From: JBKBXU01 sp046313675
Lineage (GTDB): Bacteria > Bacteroidota > Bacteroidia > Cytophagales > Cytophagaceae
Length of the DNA stretch: 18,281 bases
Assembly: GCA_046313675.1 (NCBI GenBank)
Contig: JBKBXU010000048.1
Location: forward strand, 1 to 18,281
Reading direction: 5' to 3'
Positions 1 through 8,350 of this stretch are shown here, piece after piece. A program made the position numbers and the translations under genes. Under the pieces are notes generated by a model. It searched no databases. It was given only the letters and a program-made list of their open reading frames with translations, and was not told the DNA's origin. Numbering within the stretch: the stretch's first letter is position 1; each line of letters begins with the position of its first letter.

Positions 1-2
1 AG

Positions 3-65
3 GAGGATGGGTATGTGGTTGACATTGAACTAAATTATAAAAAAAATGAAAAAAAGAAAAACTAA
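3..65 (+). CDS. C-terminal end of an upstream gene (partial, unidentified)
   Basis: The frame starting at base 3 is open from the window edge and ends at TAA 63-65, coding for about 20 residues that finish in a Lys/Asn-rich tail (EDGYVVDIELNYKKNEKKKN). Its codon use resembles the rest of the window, and it ends right against a strong terminator hairpin, which suits a gene end. Another open frame (base 1) stops at 31-33 and cannot be excluded. The fragment is too short to assign a function. Confidence 0.4.
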   Translation, partial: EDGYVVDIELNYKKNEKKKN

Positions 66-96
66 AAAAGCCTTATGCTTGAGGCATAAGGCTTTT
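66..96. terminator. Bidirectional intrinsic terminator between an upstream gene and rpsT
   Basis: A perfect 13-bp inverted repeat, AAAAGCCTTATGC (66-78) and GCATAAGGCTTTT (84-96), surrounds a 5-nt loop. The stem begins with an A run and ends with a T run, so it can act on both strands. It sits between the end of the plus-strand gene at 65 and the stop of minus-strand rpsT at 117, as expected for a shared terminator of convergent genes. Confidence 0.85.
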
Positions 97-116
97 AACA
101 TAAAAAAACATTTATC

Positions 117-368
117 TTATAAACTTGCTACGTGCTTAGCTAGTTTAGATTTCTTATTTGAAGCATTGTTCTTATGCAGAACATTCTTTTTGGCAAGCTT
201 ATCAATCATTCCTGATACTTTTTTGAATAGCTCCTGAGCCTCGTTTTTATCCGTGGTTCCTTTTAGCTTTTTAATAAAAGTACGGGTAGTTTTTGCCTGA
301 TATTTATTTCTCAACATTTTGGCCTCGTTGGACCTGATCCGCTTAAGGGCTGATTTATGATTAGCCAT
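117..368 (-). CDS. rpsT: 30S ribosomal protein S20
   Basis: This is a complete 83-residue, highly basic protein opening MANHKSALKRIRSNEAKMLRN, the characteristic S20 N-terminus, followed by the Lys-rich helical core and a tail containing HKNNASNKKSKLAKHV. S20 binds 16S rRNA early in assembly of the small subunit body. The length is typical of the family. The gene stands alone between a bidirectional terminator (66-96) downstream and its own promoter (409-439) upstream, so it is probably monocistronic. Its mRNA leader would be about 35 nt. I see no obvious autoregulatory structure in so short a leader. Confidence 0.97.
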   Translation of the reverse strand: MANHKSALKRIRSNEAKMLRNKYQAKTTRTFIKKLKGTTDKNEAQELFKKVSGMIDKLAKKNVLHKNNASNKKSKLAKHVASL

Positions 369-408
369 ATTCTTATATTAATACTTTTTTATCTGTTCAA
401 AAGGACTG

Positions 409-439
409 CAAAGGTAAATTAAATTTTAACATTTGCAAA
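409..439 (-). promoter_or_regulatory. Bacteroidetes-type promoter of rpsT
   Basis: On the minus strand a TTTG (439-436) is followed after exactly 19 nt by TACCTTTG (416-409). This matches the -33/-7 consensus TTTG-N19/20-TAnnTTTG of the Bacteroidetes housekeeping sigma factor. Transcription would start near 403-405, giving a short leader to the rpsT ATG at 368. It is the cleanest promoter in the window and helps identify the phylum. Confidence 0.75.
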
Positions 440-535
440 ATATTCTTAAAATTTATCTCCTTTTTTTTGACAAATAATTGACTTGGAAAATATCAGATAT
501 TAACTTAAAAACCTGAAAAAAGATTCCATAAGAAG

Positions 536-1471
536 ATGTCTCGAAAAATCTTACTACTTAACCTGCTAATTTTCTTGACCTTTCCCTTTTGCTTCGGTTG
601 GGGATTCTTTGCCCACAAACGCATCAATCACCTTGCCGTTTTTGCGCTCCCTCCGGAATTAATCGGATTTTACAAAAATAACATTTCCAGTATTAGCGAA
701 CTTGCAGTAAATCCAGACAAAAGAAGATATATAGATATAAATGAAGCACCCAGACACTATATCGATCTTGATGCCTACCATAAACCATATGACCAATTAC
801 CTAAATACTGGCATGAAGCTGTTGAGGAGTTTACCGAAGACTCATTACATGCAAAGGGCATAGTTCCATGGCATATACAATTAATGAAAGAACGATTAAC
901 ATACGTTTTTAAAGAAAAAAACTATAAAAAAATAATTCAATACTCTGCGGACTTAGGCCATTATATTGCCGATGCCCATGTTCCTCTTCATACTACCAGA
1001 AACTACAACGGGCAACTTACAAACCAACATGGTATACATGGTTTTTGGGAATCCAGATTGCCCGAATTATTCTCTGCCCAATACGATTGCTTCATAGGGA
1101 AAGCTGAATATATTGAAGATACCCAAAAAGCAGCCTGGGATGCAGTCATAACCTCTCACCTGGCTGTTGATTCTGTACTAAGTATGGAAAAATTTTTATC
1201 ACAGAAATTTTCCCCGGAAGAAAAATACAGCTTCGAAGAAAAAGGCAGTACAACTATTAAAGTGTATTCCAAAGCTTATTCCGAAGCTTATCATAACCTT
1301 TTAGATGGAATGGTCGAAAAAAGGATGCGAGCAGCCATAAAAATGATCGCCGATTTTTGGTACACAAGCTGGGTCGATGCCGGGCAACCAATACTAACCA
1401 TAAACGATATATCAGAGTTTTTACAGGAAGAAACACATGATAATTCCCTACACTATGAATGCCAACATTAA
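536..1471 (+). CDS. Secreted zinc-dependent phospholipase C / S1-P1 nuclease-like protein
   Basis: The 311-residue protein begins with a hydrophobic signal peptide (residues 4-21) ending just before Trp22. In this superfamily the mature N-terminus is a Trp whose backbone ligates zinc, and His27 lies 5 residues later as in P1 nuclease. Further likely zinc ligands are Asp61, His74 (RHYIDLD), His142, Asp146 and His152 (HYIADAHVPLH), then His168 and Glu172 (HGFWE). The final ligand being Glu rather than Asp resembles Bacillus cereus phospholipase C more than P1 nuclease. The protein would act outside the cytoplasm on phosphodiesters, but lipid versus nucleic acid as substrate cannot be decided from the sequence. 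It is transcribed divergently from rpsT. The ATG at 536 gives the signal peptide a suitable start. Downstream lies only a short AAATAGG/CCTATTT palindrome without a T tract. Confidence 0.85.
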   Translation: MSRKILLLNLLIFLTFPFCFGWGFFAHKRINHLAVFALPPELIGFYKNNISSISELAVNPDKRRYIDINEAPRHYIDLDAYHKPYDQLPKYWHEAVEEFTEDSLHAKGIVPWHIQLMKERLTYVFKEKNYKKIIQYSADLGHYIADAHVPLHTTRNYNGQLTNQHGIHGFWESRLPELFSAQYDCFIGKAEYIEDTQKAAWDAVITSHLAVDSVLSMEKFLSQKFSPEEKYSFEEKGSTTIKVYSKAYSEAYHNLLDGMVEKRMRAAIKMIADFWYTSWVDAGQPILTINDISEFLQEETHDNSLHYECQH

Positions 1472-1551
1472 AAATAGGCCCTATTTCTGAATAAAATATC
1501 TACTTTTATAATGTATTTTAGCGTTAGATAGAAAAATATAGGATACTTAAG

Positions 1552-3714
1552 ATGTTTGAACCAGTTATAAGAGAAGAGAAAGTTCACAATCAAATAGGTA
1601 ATCGAGAAAAATTTTATGCGAATTTTCAAAATTCTTCTTTGATGCCATATCTTATTATTTTACTACTGCCTTTCCTTGCCTTCCTACAATTCACATTTTC
1701 TCATGGAATTATGAAATGGGATACGATGGAGCAGTTTCTTCCTATGCGGTATTACATCGGAGAGTGCCTCCAGGCCTATCATCTCCCATTATGGAATCCC
1801 TATCATTATATGGGCACTCCATTATTTGCAGATCCTCAAAGTACTGTGTGGTATCCTTTAACCTGGTTTTGGGGCTATTTTTTCGGCTATAACTTCACAA
1901 CCATGAATTACGATTTCCTTTTGCATATAACACTTGCAGGTGTTGGTTTATTTAAGCTAACACGACATTACAACATTCCCCAAACTGCTGCCTGCTATGT
2001 TGCTATCAGCTACATGCTTTCTGGCTTTTTTCTTGGCAATGCACAACATATGTCCTGGATAGCAAGCGGCACATGGATTCCTTTTGTTATCCTTTACTTT
2101 AATAAAAGTACCGAAGAAGGTGGAATCCTGAATATGTTAAAATTCTCTTTTTTCATGTTCCTTTTCATTTCAGGTGGTTATCCGGGTTTTTTATTTATAA
2201 TCTTTTATTTCCTTACTATTACATTTCTTGGTAAAATTATTACACATCTGTATGATCGAAATACTGCACTTGCAGGTAAGACCTTTCTGAATGGATTTTT
2301 ATCTTTGGGCATAATTCTTATCACCTGCTCTGTCCTATTATATTCTTTTTATTATGGAGGGAATTTTGTCACAAGAGGAGACAATTTATCCTTAAGCAAA
2401 GTACTGGTAAATCCGTTTTCTCCCGGATGTTATATATCATTTTTCTATCCATTGTTTGTAGCCAAAGAAACCGCTTCATTTGGAACAGATTTTTCAATGA
2501 ACAATGCTTATGCAGGAATTATTTTTCCGGCACTTGCCCTCTTTTTATTCTTTAGAAAACCCCAAAAGCACGAGATAAAATACCTAATATTAGTTGTAAT
2601 ATCCATACTTGCGGCCTTAGGAGACCATTCATTCATGAGAGAATTTATGTACAATCATTTGCCTTTTATGGACCTCTTCAGACACCCGGCACTTTTTAGA
2701 TTATTTATAATTCTTGGATTACTAATACCGGCAGCCTATTCCCTGGAAAAAATAATCCATTCTAGAATACACAAGAATATCTTTTCTTATATACTATATT
2801 TTCTCTTACTTTTAACCACTTCTGTAGTAGTATATGGATTTGCAAAAGGAGGTAATATAGAAACCGGACTTTTGCTAGCAGACTTTAATGATATTTTCCA
2901 CAAATACTCAAGTTACGATTCCTTAATAATACAATCCTTTATACATATAATCTCAATTTGTTCTTTTCTATTAATACTTAAAGCTCTACCAGGAAAAGCT
3001 TACCTCCTAATTCCTGTTATTTGCTTTGACATGACATTTTCAGCACTTCTAAATCAAAATATTACCGTAGCGGAAAAGAGAAATGTAAAAGAGCTAAACC
3101 AAAAATTAGGTCAGCTTCCGAAAGGTTTTCCTATCCCCGAAAACAAATCATACTCGCCAGAAAGAAACAATCCATATGCTATACCGGTAACCGACAATGC
3201 AAGTTTCTACTACAAAGAGTTATTTCACATGGGCTACAATCCTTTTATAGGTCGTAACTACAACACACTTACAAGGTCATGCCTTGCAGACTCTATTTTT
3301 TCCTGTAATGTTGCATTTTTTGGAAAAGATTTAGTCTCTTCGGCTTATTGTATTGAACAAGCCGAAGAGTACCAAAGATTTATTTTTCCTGAAACAGATA
3401 AAAATATTCATTTTACGGGTATTTCACCAAATAGCTTTTCTCTTTCTTATAATTCTGAAGAAGATGGATATATAGTTATATTACAAAACTACGATGAATC
3501 CTGGAAAGCATACATAAACAATATAGAGGTTCCTGTTGAAAGGGTAAACTTTGCCACCATGGCTATACCTGTCACCAATCAAACAGGTGAGATTAACCTA
3601 ATTTTCAAGCCGAATATGGTTTATTACCTCTTATATCTATCGGTATTTATGTTTTTGCTACTGGTCGTATACCAGATTAAAAATTATATTAATCGAAATA
3701 GATCCAAATACTAA
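1552..3714 (+). CDS. YfhO-like polytopic membrane protein
   Basis: The 720-residue protein has many hydrophobic segments from about residue 31 to the C-terminus and a soluble region around residues 500-690 before a last membrane helix near 695-712. The N-terminal loop carries the signature of bacterial YfhO-type proteins: WDTMEQFLPMRYY (56-68), LPLWNPYHYMGTPLFADPQS (78-97) and WYP (100-102). The family has a GT-C glycosyltransferase-like fold; some members affect glycosylation of envelope polymers, but the substrate here is unknown. The C-terminal part, with EEDGYIVILQNYDESWKAYI, matches the usual beta-rich end of the family. An AGGA at 1540-1543 is 8 nt before the chosen ATG, although the first 30 residues are polar and Met31 is a possible alternative. 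The gene is separated from its neighbours by 80 and 180 nt. Confidence 0.8.
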   Translation: MFEPVIREEKVHNQIGNREKFYANFQNSSLMPYLIILLLPFLAFLQFTFSHGIMKWDTMEQFLPMRYYIGECLQAYHLPLWNPYHYMGTPLFADPQSTVWYPLTWFWGYFFGYNFTTMNYDFLLHITLAGVGLFKLTRHYNIPQTAACYVAISYMLSGFFLGNAQHMSWIASGTWIPFVILYFNKSTEEGGILNMLKFSFFMFLFISGGYPGFLFIIFYFLTITFLGKIITHLYDRNTALAGKTFLNGFLSLGIILITCSVLLYSFYYGGNFVTRGDNLSLSKVLVNPFSPGCYISFFYPLFVAKETASFGTDFSMNNAYAGIIFPALALFLFFRKPQKHEIKYLILVVISILAALGDHSFMREFMYNHLPFMDLFRHPALFRLFIILGLLIPAAYSLEKIIHSRIHKNIFSYILYFLLLLTTSVVVYGFAKGGNIETGLLLADFNDIFHKYSSYDSLIIQSFIHIISICSFLLILKALPGKAYLLIPVICFDMTFSALLNQNITVAEKRNVKELNQKLGQLPKGFPIPENKSYSPERNNPYAIPVTDNASFYYKELFHMGYNPFIGRNYNTLTRSCLADSIFSCNVAFFGKDLVSSAYCIEQAEEYQRFIFPETDKNIHFTGISPNSFSLSYNSEEDGYIVILQNYDESWKAYINNIEVPVERVNFATMAIPVTNQTGEINLIFKPNMVYYLLYLSVFMFLLLVVYQIKNYINRNRSKY

Positions 3715-3752
3715 AACCATCATATTTCAGGCCACAGACTGCTCCGTTTATA

Positions 3753-3783
3753 ATAATTTTATATTATAGCAATATAAAATTAT
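3753..3783. repeat. Perfect all-AT inverted repeat between the YfhO-like and TPR genes
   Basis: ATAATTTTATATT (3753-3765) and AATATAAAATTAT (3771-3783) are exact reverse complements, 13 bp with a 5-nt loop ATAGC. There is no following T tract and the stem has no G-C pair, so it is a poor intrinsic terminator. It could be a binding site for a dimeric regulator or simply AT-rich intergenic sequence. Confidence 0.5.
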
Positions 3784-3843
3784 ACTCTTCCAATATTATC
3801 CTAAAAACCAGGTAATTAATTTTTCGATCTTACGTAGGATATG

Positions 3844-3851
3844 TATATTTG
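3844..3851 (+). promoter_or_regulatory. Candidate -7 element for the TPR gene
   Basis: TATATTTG matches TAnnTTTG exactly and lies 43 nt before the ATG at 3895. At the expected upstream distance there is only TTTTC (3821-3825) in place of TTTG, so the -33 half is imperfect. It would give a leader of about 35-40 nt. Confidence 0.45.
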
Positions 3852-3894
3852 AGTAGATTTTTCTTGTTAATCAACGCCTAAGAAGTAAACCGTC

Positions 3895-5484
3895 ATGAGA
3901 AATAGTTTTTTTTACATTTGCACCTTATTACTAAGCTTATTTACACTATCCAGTTATTCCCAAAGCCCTAATTTTCAAGGAAAGATTTACAATATGCAAG
4001 GACCAATGGCAGGCGCATGGGATTTACTGGAAGCCAAAGAACGCTTTATAAGCGACACGAATATTTCTAAGGATTTAATAAACACCACCAGCAAAAAAAA
4101 TCTACCCGCATTTAAAAAAGAATGGGAGTCATTAAATGGCACCATGTTTTATAAAACAAAATTATCTTTTGAAAAAGCTGATCTTTCTAAAATTAAACAA
4201 GATTTCAACCCTAAGAAAGCTGATTCTAAAGTTAAAAATATTAAGGAGGGAGATGTTTACATTGCCAAATTACGAAATCAGGATAATTATGCACTGATAA
4301 AAATCACCTCCATACTTGATGACGGTAAAACCATTGCTGAAAAAGGTGGTCACAATCTGGACTATATTCAATTTGAATACAAAAAATTCATTGAACAAGA
4401 ATCCGGCCTCATGGCATTAAGTGCTGATGAGCTATATAAAATGGCCAAAGAAAAGTTTAATGAAAGCAATTTCACCATGGCTCTTAACTATATAGATCTG
4501 GCAATAAGAAAAAATAACCAAAATGCTGACTATTATTATTTCCAGGGACTTGCTTATATGGAATTAGGAGATTTTGATTCTGCCATTGAAAGTTTTGACA
4601 GAACCATTGAGGTTGATAAAAAATATCTGAATGCCTTTGTAAAGCGGGGAATTTCAAAATCTAAAAACGGAGACCTATACAGTGCAATAGATGATTTTTC
4701 AAATGCCCTTAGCCTGGACAGCAACACCTATGAAGCATGGACAAACAGAGGACATGCAAAATATCTTATTAGTGATTATACAGGATCCATAGAAGACTAT
4801 ACTAAAGCCATAACCATAAATGGAGCAGATTTCAACTCTTACTATGGCAGGGGACTTTCAAGAAACGAATATGGAAAATTTTTCGACGCCATAAAGGATT
4901 TTGACAAGGTTATAGAATTGTTCCCTGAATATAACTATGCATTTTTTTACAGAGGTTTTGCAAAAACCAATGTAAAAGAATTCCAATCCGCCATTGATGA
5001 CTACACCATTGTTATAAAACTTGATCCCCAGGATAAAGAAAGTTATTATAACAGAGGAATTGCCAAAAGAGCTCTAAAAGATTTTGACGGGGCAATTAAA
5101 GACTATCAAAAAGCAATATCTCTTCATGCACATTTCGGTGATGCTTATTATGAATTGGCTCACACCAAATACTTAATGGATGATATAGATGGAGCAATTG
5201 CTGATTTTAACAAATATATTAATTTATTCCCTCGTGAGGCTCACGGATATTTCAATCGTGGTACCTTTTACATGGATCTAAAAAAGCCAAAAGAAGCCTT
5301 AGCTGATTTTATAAAAGCGGCAGAACTAGATGAAACCAACAACGAGTATGTTTATTATAAAGGTTTGGCTAAAATTGATTTAAAAGATAAGGCCGGAGCC
5401 TGTATAGAGTTTAATCAGGCAAACAAAATGGGAAATAGAAAAGCCGTAGAAGCATTGAAAAAATACTGTTCCAAAATAAACTAA
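3895..5484 (+). CDS. Exported tetratricopeptide (TPR) repeat protein
   Basis: The 529-residue protein has a cleavable signal peptide (hydrophobic residues 5-18, likely cut after SYSQ near residue 23). A region of about 150 residues without recognised motifs follows, then about ten consecutive 34-residue TPR units from about 174 to 515. Repeats show the usual pattern, e.g. AYYxRGxAKxxLxDFxGAIxDYxKAIxLxP. The last unit (GACIEFNQANKMGN...KKYC) is the degenerate C-terminal capping form common in Bacteroidetes TPR proteins. TPR arrays mediate protein-protein contacts, so a periplasmic or surface scaffold role is inferred; the partner is unknown. Its stop codon (5482-5484) overlaps the stop of rarA on the other strand, and there is no terminator between them. 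Confidence 0.85.
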   Translation: MRNSFFYICTLLLSLFTLSSYSQSPNFQGKIYNMQGPMAGAWDLLEAKERFISDTNISKDLINTTSKKNLPAFKKEWESLNGTMFYKTKLSFEKADLSKIKQDFNPKKADSKVKNIKEGDVYIAKLRNQDNYALIKITSILDDGKTIAEKGGHNLDYIQFEYKKFIEQESGLMALSADELYKMAKEKFNESNFTMALNYIDLAIRKNNQNADYYYFQGLAYMELGDFDSAIESFDRTIEVDKKYLNAFVKRGISKSKNGDLYSAIDDFSNALSLDSNTYEAWTNRGHAKYLISDYTGSIEDYTKAITINGADFNSYYGRGLSRNEYGKFFDAIKDFDKVIELFPEYNYAFFYRGFAKTNVKEFQSAIDDYTIVIKLDPQDKESYYNRGIAKRALKDFDGAIKDYQKAISLHAHFGDAYYELAHTKYLMDDIDGAIADFNKYINLFPREAHGYFNRGTFYMDLKKPKEALADFIKAAELDETNNEYVYYKGLAKIDLKDKAGACIEFNQANKMGNRKAVEALKKYCSKIN

Positions 5485-6746
5485 TATCCATACTTATCTT
5501 GCCAGAGTTTTTTTAATCTCTGGCGTAATTCATTTTCTCTGGCTGTATTTGCAGGATCAAAAAGCTTGGTGTTTTTAATTTTATCAGGCATATATTCCTG
5601 TTTAACAAAGTTTTGATCATAGTCATGACTATACTTATACCCTTTGCCATACCCCTCCTCTTTCATTAACTTTGTAGGCGCGTTTCGAAGGTGCATTGGT
5701 ACCTGCAGGTCTCCATATTTACTTACCAATTGTCCAGCTTCTTTAATTGCCACATAAGAAGCATTGCTTTTTGCAGAAGATGCCAGATAGGTTACACATT
5801 GTGAAAGAATAATTTCAGCTTCCGGATATCCAATTATCTGAACGGCCTGAAAACAACTTGTGGCCATTACCAAGGCAGTGGGATTAGCATTACCAATATC
5901 TTCAGAGGCTAGTATCACGAGTCTACGGGCTATAAATTTAACATCTTCTCCACCTGCAATCATTCTGGCAAGCCAATAAACGGCCGCATTCGGATCGCTA
6001 CCCCGGATTGACTTGATAAAAGCTGAAATAATATCGTAATGCATCTCTCCACCTTTATCATAAACAGCCACTCTTTTTTGAGCAGTTTGCATAACCAACT
6101 CATCTGTAATCACAACAGGATCTTTGTGCGAGTCCACAACCAGCTCAAGTAAATTTAAAATACGGCGAGCATCTCCACCTGAAATATTAAATAATGCATT
6201 ATACTCCTTTATATCAACTTTTCTTTCTTTTAAATTATAGTCATTTTGCAATGCCTGATCCATCAATGTTATCAAATCATCCTCAGAAAGAGATTTCAGC
6301 GTATATACCTGGCATCGGGATAAAAGAGCTGAAATAACTTCAAACGACGGATTTTCTGTTGTTGCACCAATCAACGTAATTGTACCTTTTTCAACGGCTC
6401 CCAACAAAGCATCTTGCTGCGATTTACTAAACCGGTGTATCTCGTCTATAAACAGGATGGTACGACTTTTTCCTTTAGCTTTTTCTATTACCTCTCGTAC
6501 ATCCTTCACACCGGAACTAATGGCGCTAAGAGTATAAAAAGGTACTTTAAGTTTATTAGCAATAATGTTTGCAAGAGTTGTTTTACCCACACCCGGAGGC
6601 CCCCAAAGAATCATTGAAGGAACACTCCCTGACTCAATTGCTCTTCGTAAAACACCTCCCTCACCCAGCAGATGCTTTTGTCCTATATATGTATCAAGAT
6701 CAGTGGGTCTGATCCTTTCTGCAAGAGGTATGTGTGTATTAAACAT
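5481..6746 (-). CDS. rarA: Replication-associated recombination protein A (RarA/MgsA AAA+ ATPase)
   Basis: This is a complete 421-residue AAA+ ATPase. The N-terminus MFNTHIPLAERIRPTDLDTYIGQ is typical of the family. Walker A is GPPGVGKTT (49-57), Walker B LFIDEIHRF (98-106) and sensor 1 GATTENPSF (127-135), with a likely arginine finger at Arg144 (LLSRC). The C-terminal half holds the SGGDARRILNLLE lid motif and the tetramerisation region with GGEDVKFIARRLVILASEDIGNA. RarA is related to clamp loaders and acts at stalled or collapsed replication forks, associated with SSB. The length equals that of bacterial orthologues. It is convergent with the TPR gene (stop codons overlap) and divergent from the EamA gene 96 nt away. 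Confidence 0.95.
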   Translation of the reverse strand: MFNTHIPLAERIRPTDLDTYIGQKHLLGEGGVLRRAIESGSVPSMILWGPPGVGKTTLANIIANKLKVPFYTLSAISSGVKDVREVIEKAKGKSRTILFIDEIHRFSKSQQDALLGAVEKGTITLIGATTENPSFEVISALLSRCQVYTLKSLSEDDLITLMDQALQNDYNLKERKVDIKEYNALFNISGGDARRILNLLELVVDSHKDPVVITDELVMQTAQKRVAVYDKGGEMHYDIISAFIKSIRGSDPNAAVYWLARMIAGGEDVKFIARRLVILASEDIGNANPTALVMATSCFQAVQIIGYPEAEIILSQCVTYLASSAKSNASYVAIKEAGQLVSKYGDLQVPMHLRNAPTKLMKEEGYGKGYKYSHDYDQNFVKQEYMPDKIKNTKLFDPANTARENELRQRLKKLWQDKYGY

Positions 6747-6842
6747 AGGTTCTGATGAAAATACTAATTAAGTCTTAAAATAGGATATGCTTTGCCAACA
6801 ATTCTTTCACTAAAGTAATTAAATTTACACATTCTATAGCAA

Positions 6843-7730
6843 ATGAAAGATCAGCTTAAGGCACATCTCATACTTATAACCAGTACACTAATTGCTGGTT
6901 TTAATTTTACAATCTCAAAATTAGTAATGCCGGAGTTTATCCAACCGTCAGCAATCATTGTAATAAGGGTTTTTATAGCAGCACTTTTTTTCATCATACT
7001 GCACTTTCTAACAATTAAAGAACCTGTCAAAAAAGGCGACCTTATTAGGATCTTTCCTTGTGCTTTATTCGGAATAGCCATTAATCAATTACTATTTTAT
7101 GAAGGGCTGAACTTAACTACACCAATAAATGCAGCTCTAATGATGACAACTGCTCCTATATTGGTACTCACGATATCTGCCATACTCATCAAAGAAAAAA
7201 TAACTATAAATAAAATAGCAGGTATTTCCCTGGGAGCAATTGGTGCTATTTCCATCCTGCTTCATTCAGGACAGACAGCAGGCAAACTTTTTACAGGCGA
7301 CCTGCTGGTATTGACAAATGCCGTTAGTTGGGCTATTTTCCTTGTAATTGCCAAACCTTTGCTTCAACGCTATCATGCACTAACCATTATCAAATGGATG
7401 TTTATCATGGGGTTTTTCATGGTATTTCCCTTTGGCATTAATAATGTAATTGACATACAGTGGGCCGACATGCCCGGTTTTGCACTTTTATCTTTAGGTT
7501 TTATAGTGGTATTTGCTACCATCTTTGCCTATATATTAAATGTTGGTGCTCTAAGGTATGTAAACCCATCGGTAGCAGGAACCTACATCTATTTCCAACC
7601 GGCATTGGCCTCACTTATCGCGGTATTTTTTGGCCAGGATGAATTAACAAAAGAAAAAATATTTTTTTCTTTATTAATCCTTGGAGGAATATATTTGGTA
7701 AGCAGGAAAAAACCTCGAATAAAAAACTGA
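6843..7730 (+). CDS. EamA/DMT-superfamily inner membrane transporter
   Basis: The 295-residue protein consists almost wholly of hydrophobic helices, with two tandem EamA units (about residues 6-138 and 150-290), giving ten predicted membrane spans. The family motifs are recognisable: an N-terminal TLIAGFNFTISK, a GINQLLFYEGLNLTTPINAAL segment, and PSVAGTYIYFQPALASLIAV near the end, followed by a basic tail (SRKKPRIKN). Members export amino acids, nucleotides or other metabolites, and specificity cannot be read from the sequence. Its stop is only 2 nt from the stop of the convergent precorrin-2 dehydrogenase gene, so any functional link to siroheme or cysteine metabolism is only positional. 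Confidence 0.88.
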   Translation: MKDQLKAHLILITSTLIAGFNFTISKLVMPEFIQPSAIIVIRVFIAALFFIILHFLTIKEPVKKGDLIRIFPCALFGIAINQLLFYEGLNLTTPINAALMMTTAPILVLTISAILIKEKITINKIAGISLGAIGAISILLHSGQTAGKLFTGDLLVLTNAVSWAIFLVIAKPLLQRYHALTIIKWMFIMGFFMVFPFGINNVIDIQWADMPGFALLSLGFIVVFATIFAYILNVGALRYVNPSVAGTYIYFQPALASLIAVFFGQDELTKEKIFFSLLILGGIYLVSRKKPRIKN

Positions 7731-7732
7731 TT

Positions 7733-8350
7733 CTATTCTTTTGATTTACCCTCTTTCATCACAGAGGTTATTTCATTGAGCTTTTTAACTTTTGAGTCAA
7801 AATCACCTTTTAACTGATTTCTGATTTTTTGCAGATTATCAAGCACTTCATCTATCTCGTCAGGAAGGGTATCTTCCAACATTTCCCGTATCCGCTTTGC
7901 AAAGGTAGGAGATTTACCATTGGTTGAAACGGCAATCTTCAGTTCTCCTTTTTTAACAACCGAACTCAGGTAGAAATCGCAAAGATCAGGGGTATCAGCC
8001 ACGTTAATTAAAACCTGCTGCTGTTTGGCATCCTGCCAGACCTCCCGGTTTAAATCTTTGAAGGAAGTAGCTGCTATAGCAAGGTCTTTCCCAATCAGGT
8101 CTTCTTTTTGGTATGGACGATGTATGAGATATAGATTTTCATTGCTTTCTGCCAACATCCTTATTTCTTCCCTGATTTCTGGGGCAACCAAAGTCACTTT
8201 TGCTTCCGGGCAATTAGCATATATAGCTGAAATTTTTTCTAAGCCAACGTATCCTCCTCCCACAACCAAAAGGTGCAGTTGCTCGAGTTTAAAAAAAACA
8301 GGGAAAAGAGTATTCCCTTTTCCCTTAGATTCTTTCTTTAAATCATTCAT
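7733..8350 (-). CDS. Precorrin-2 dehydrogenase / sirohydrochlorin ferrochelatase-type protein (CysG N-terminal-like)
   Basis: The 205-residue protein has the Met8p/CysG N-terminal fold. A Rossmann motif LLVVGGGYVGLEK (27-39) binds NAD, with VGLEK replacing the common VAxRK. INVAD (115-119) contains the Asp corresponding to the catalytic residue, followed by DLCDFYLSSVVKKGELKIAVSTNGKSP. The protein would oxidise precorrin-2 to sirohydrochlorin and possibly insert iron to finish siroheme, the cofactor of the reductase encoded two genes upstream. Its ATG overlaps the stop of the methyltransferase gene (TAATG), indicating translational coupling. The C-terminus is a charged helix. Whether it chelates iron itself is uncertain; no separate sirohydrochlorin ferrochelatase gene is in the window. 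Confidence 0.88.
   Translation of the reverse strand: MNDLKKESKGKGNTLFPVFFKLEQLHLLVVGGGYVGLEKISAIYANCPEAKVTLVAPEIREEIRMLAESNENLYLIHRPYQKEDLIGKDLAIAATSFKDLNREVWQDAKQQQVLINVADTPDLCDFYLSSVVKKGELKIAVSTNGKSPTFAKRIREMLEDTLPDEIDEVLDNLQKIRNQLKGDFDSKVKKLNEITSVMKEGKSKE

Noticed and set aside
1472..1486. AAATAGG/CCTATTT palindrome right after the phospholipase gene as a terminator
   Set aside because: With a workable loop the stem is only 6 bp and no T tract follows, so termination is doubtful.
6565..6771. Plus-strand open frames opposite rarA (also 6414-6617)
   Set aside because: They lie antisense to the conserved Walker A region of RarA, have no family resemblance and no promoter; they are shadows.
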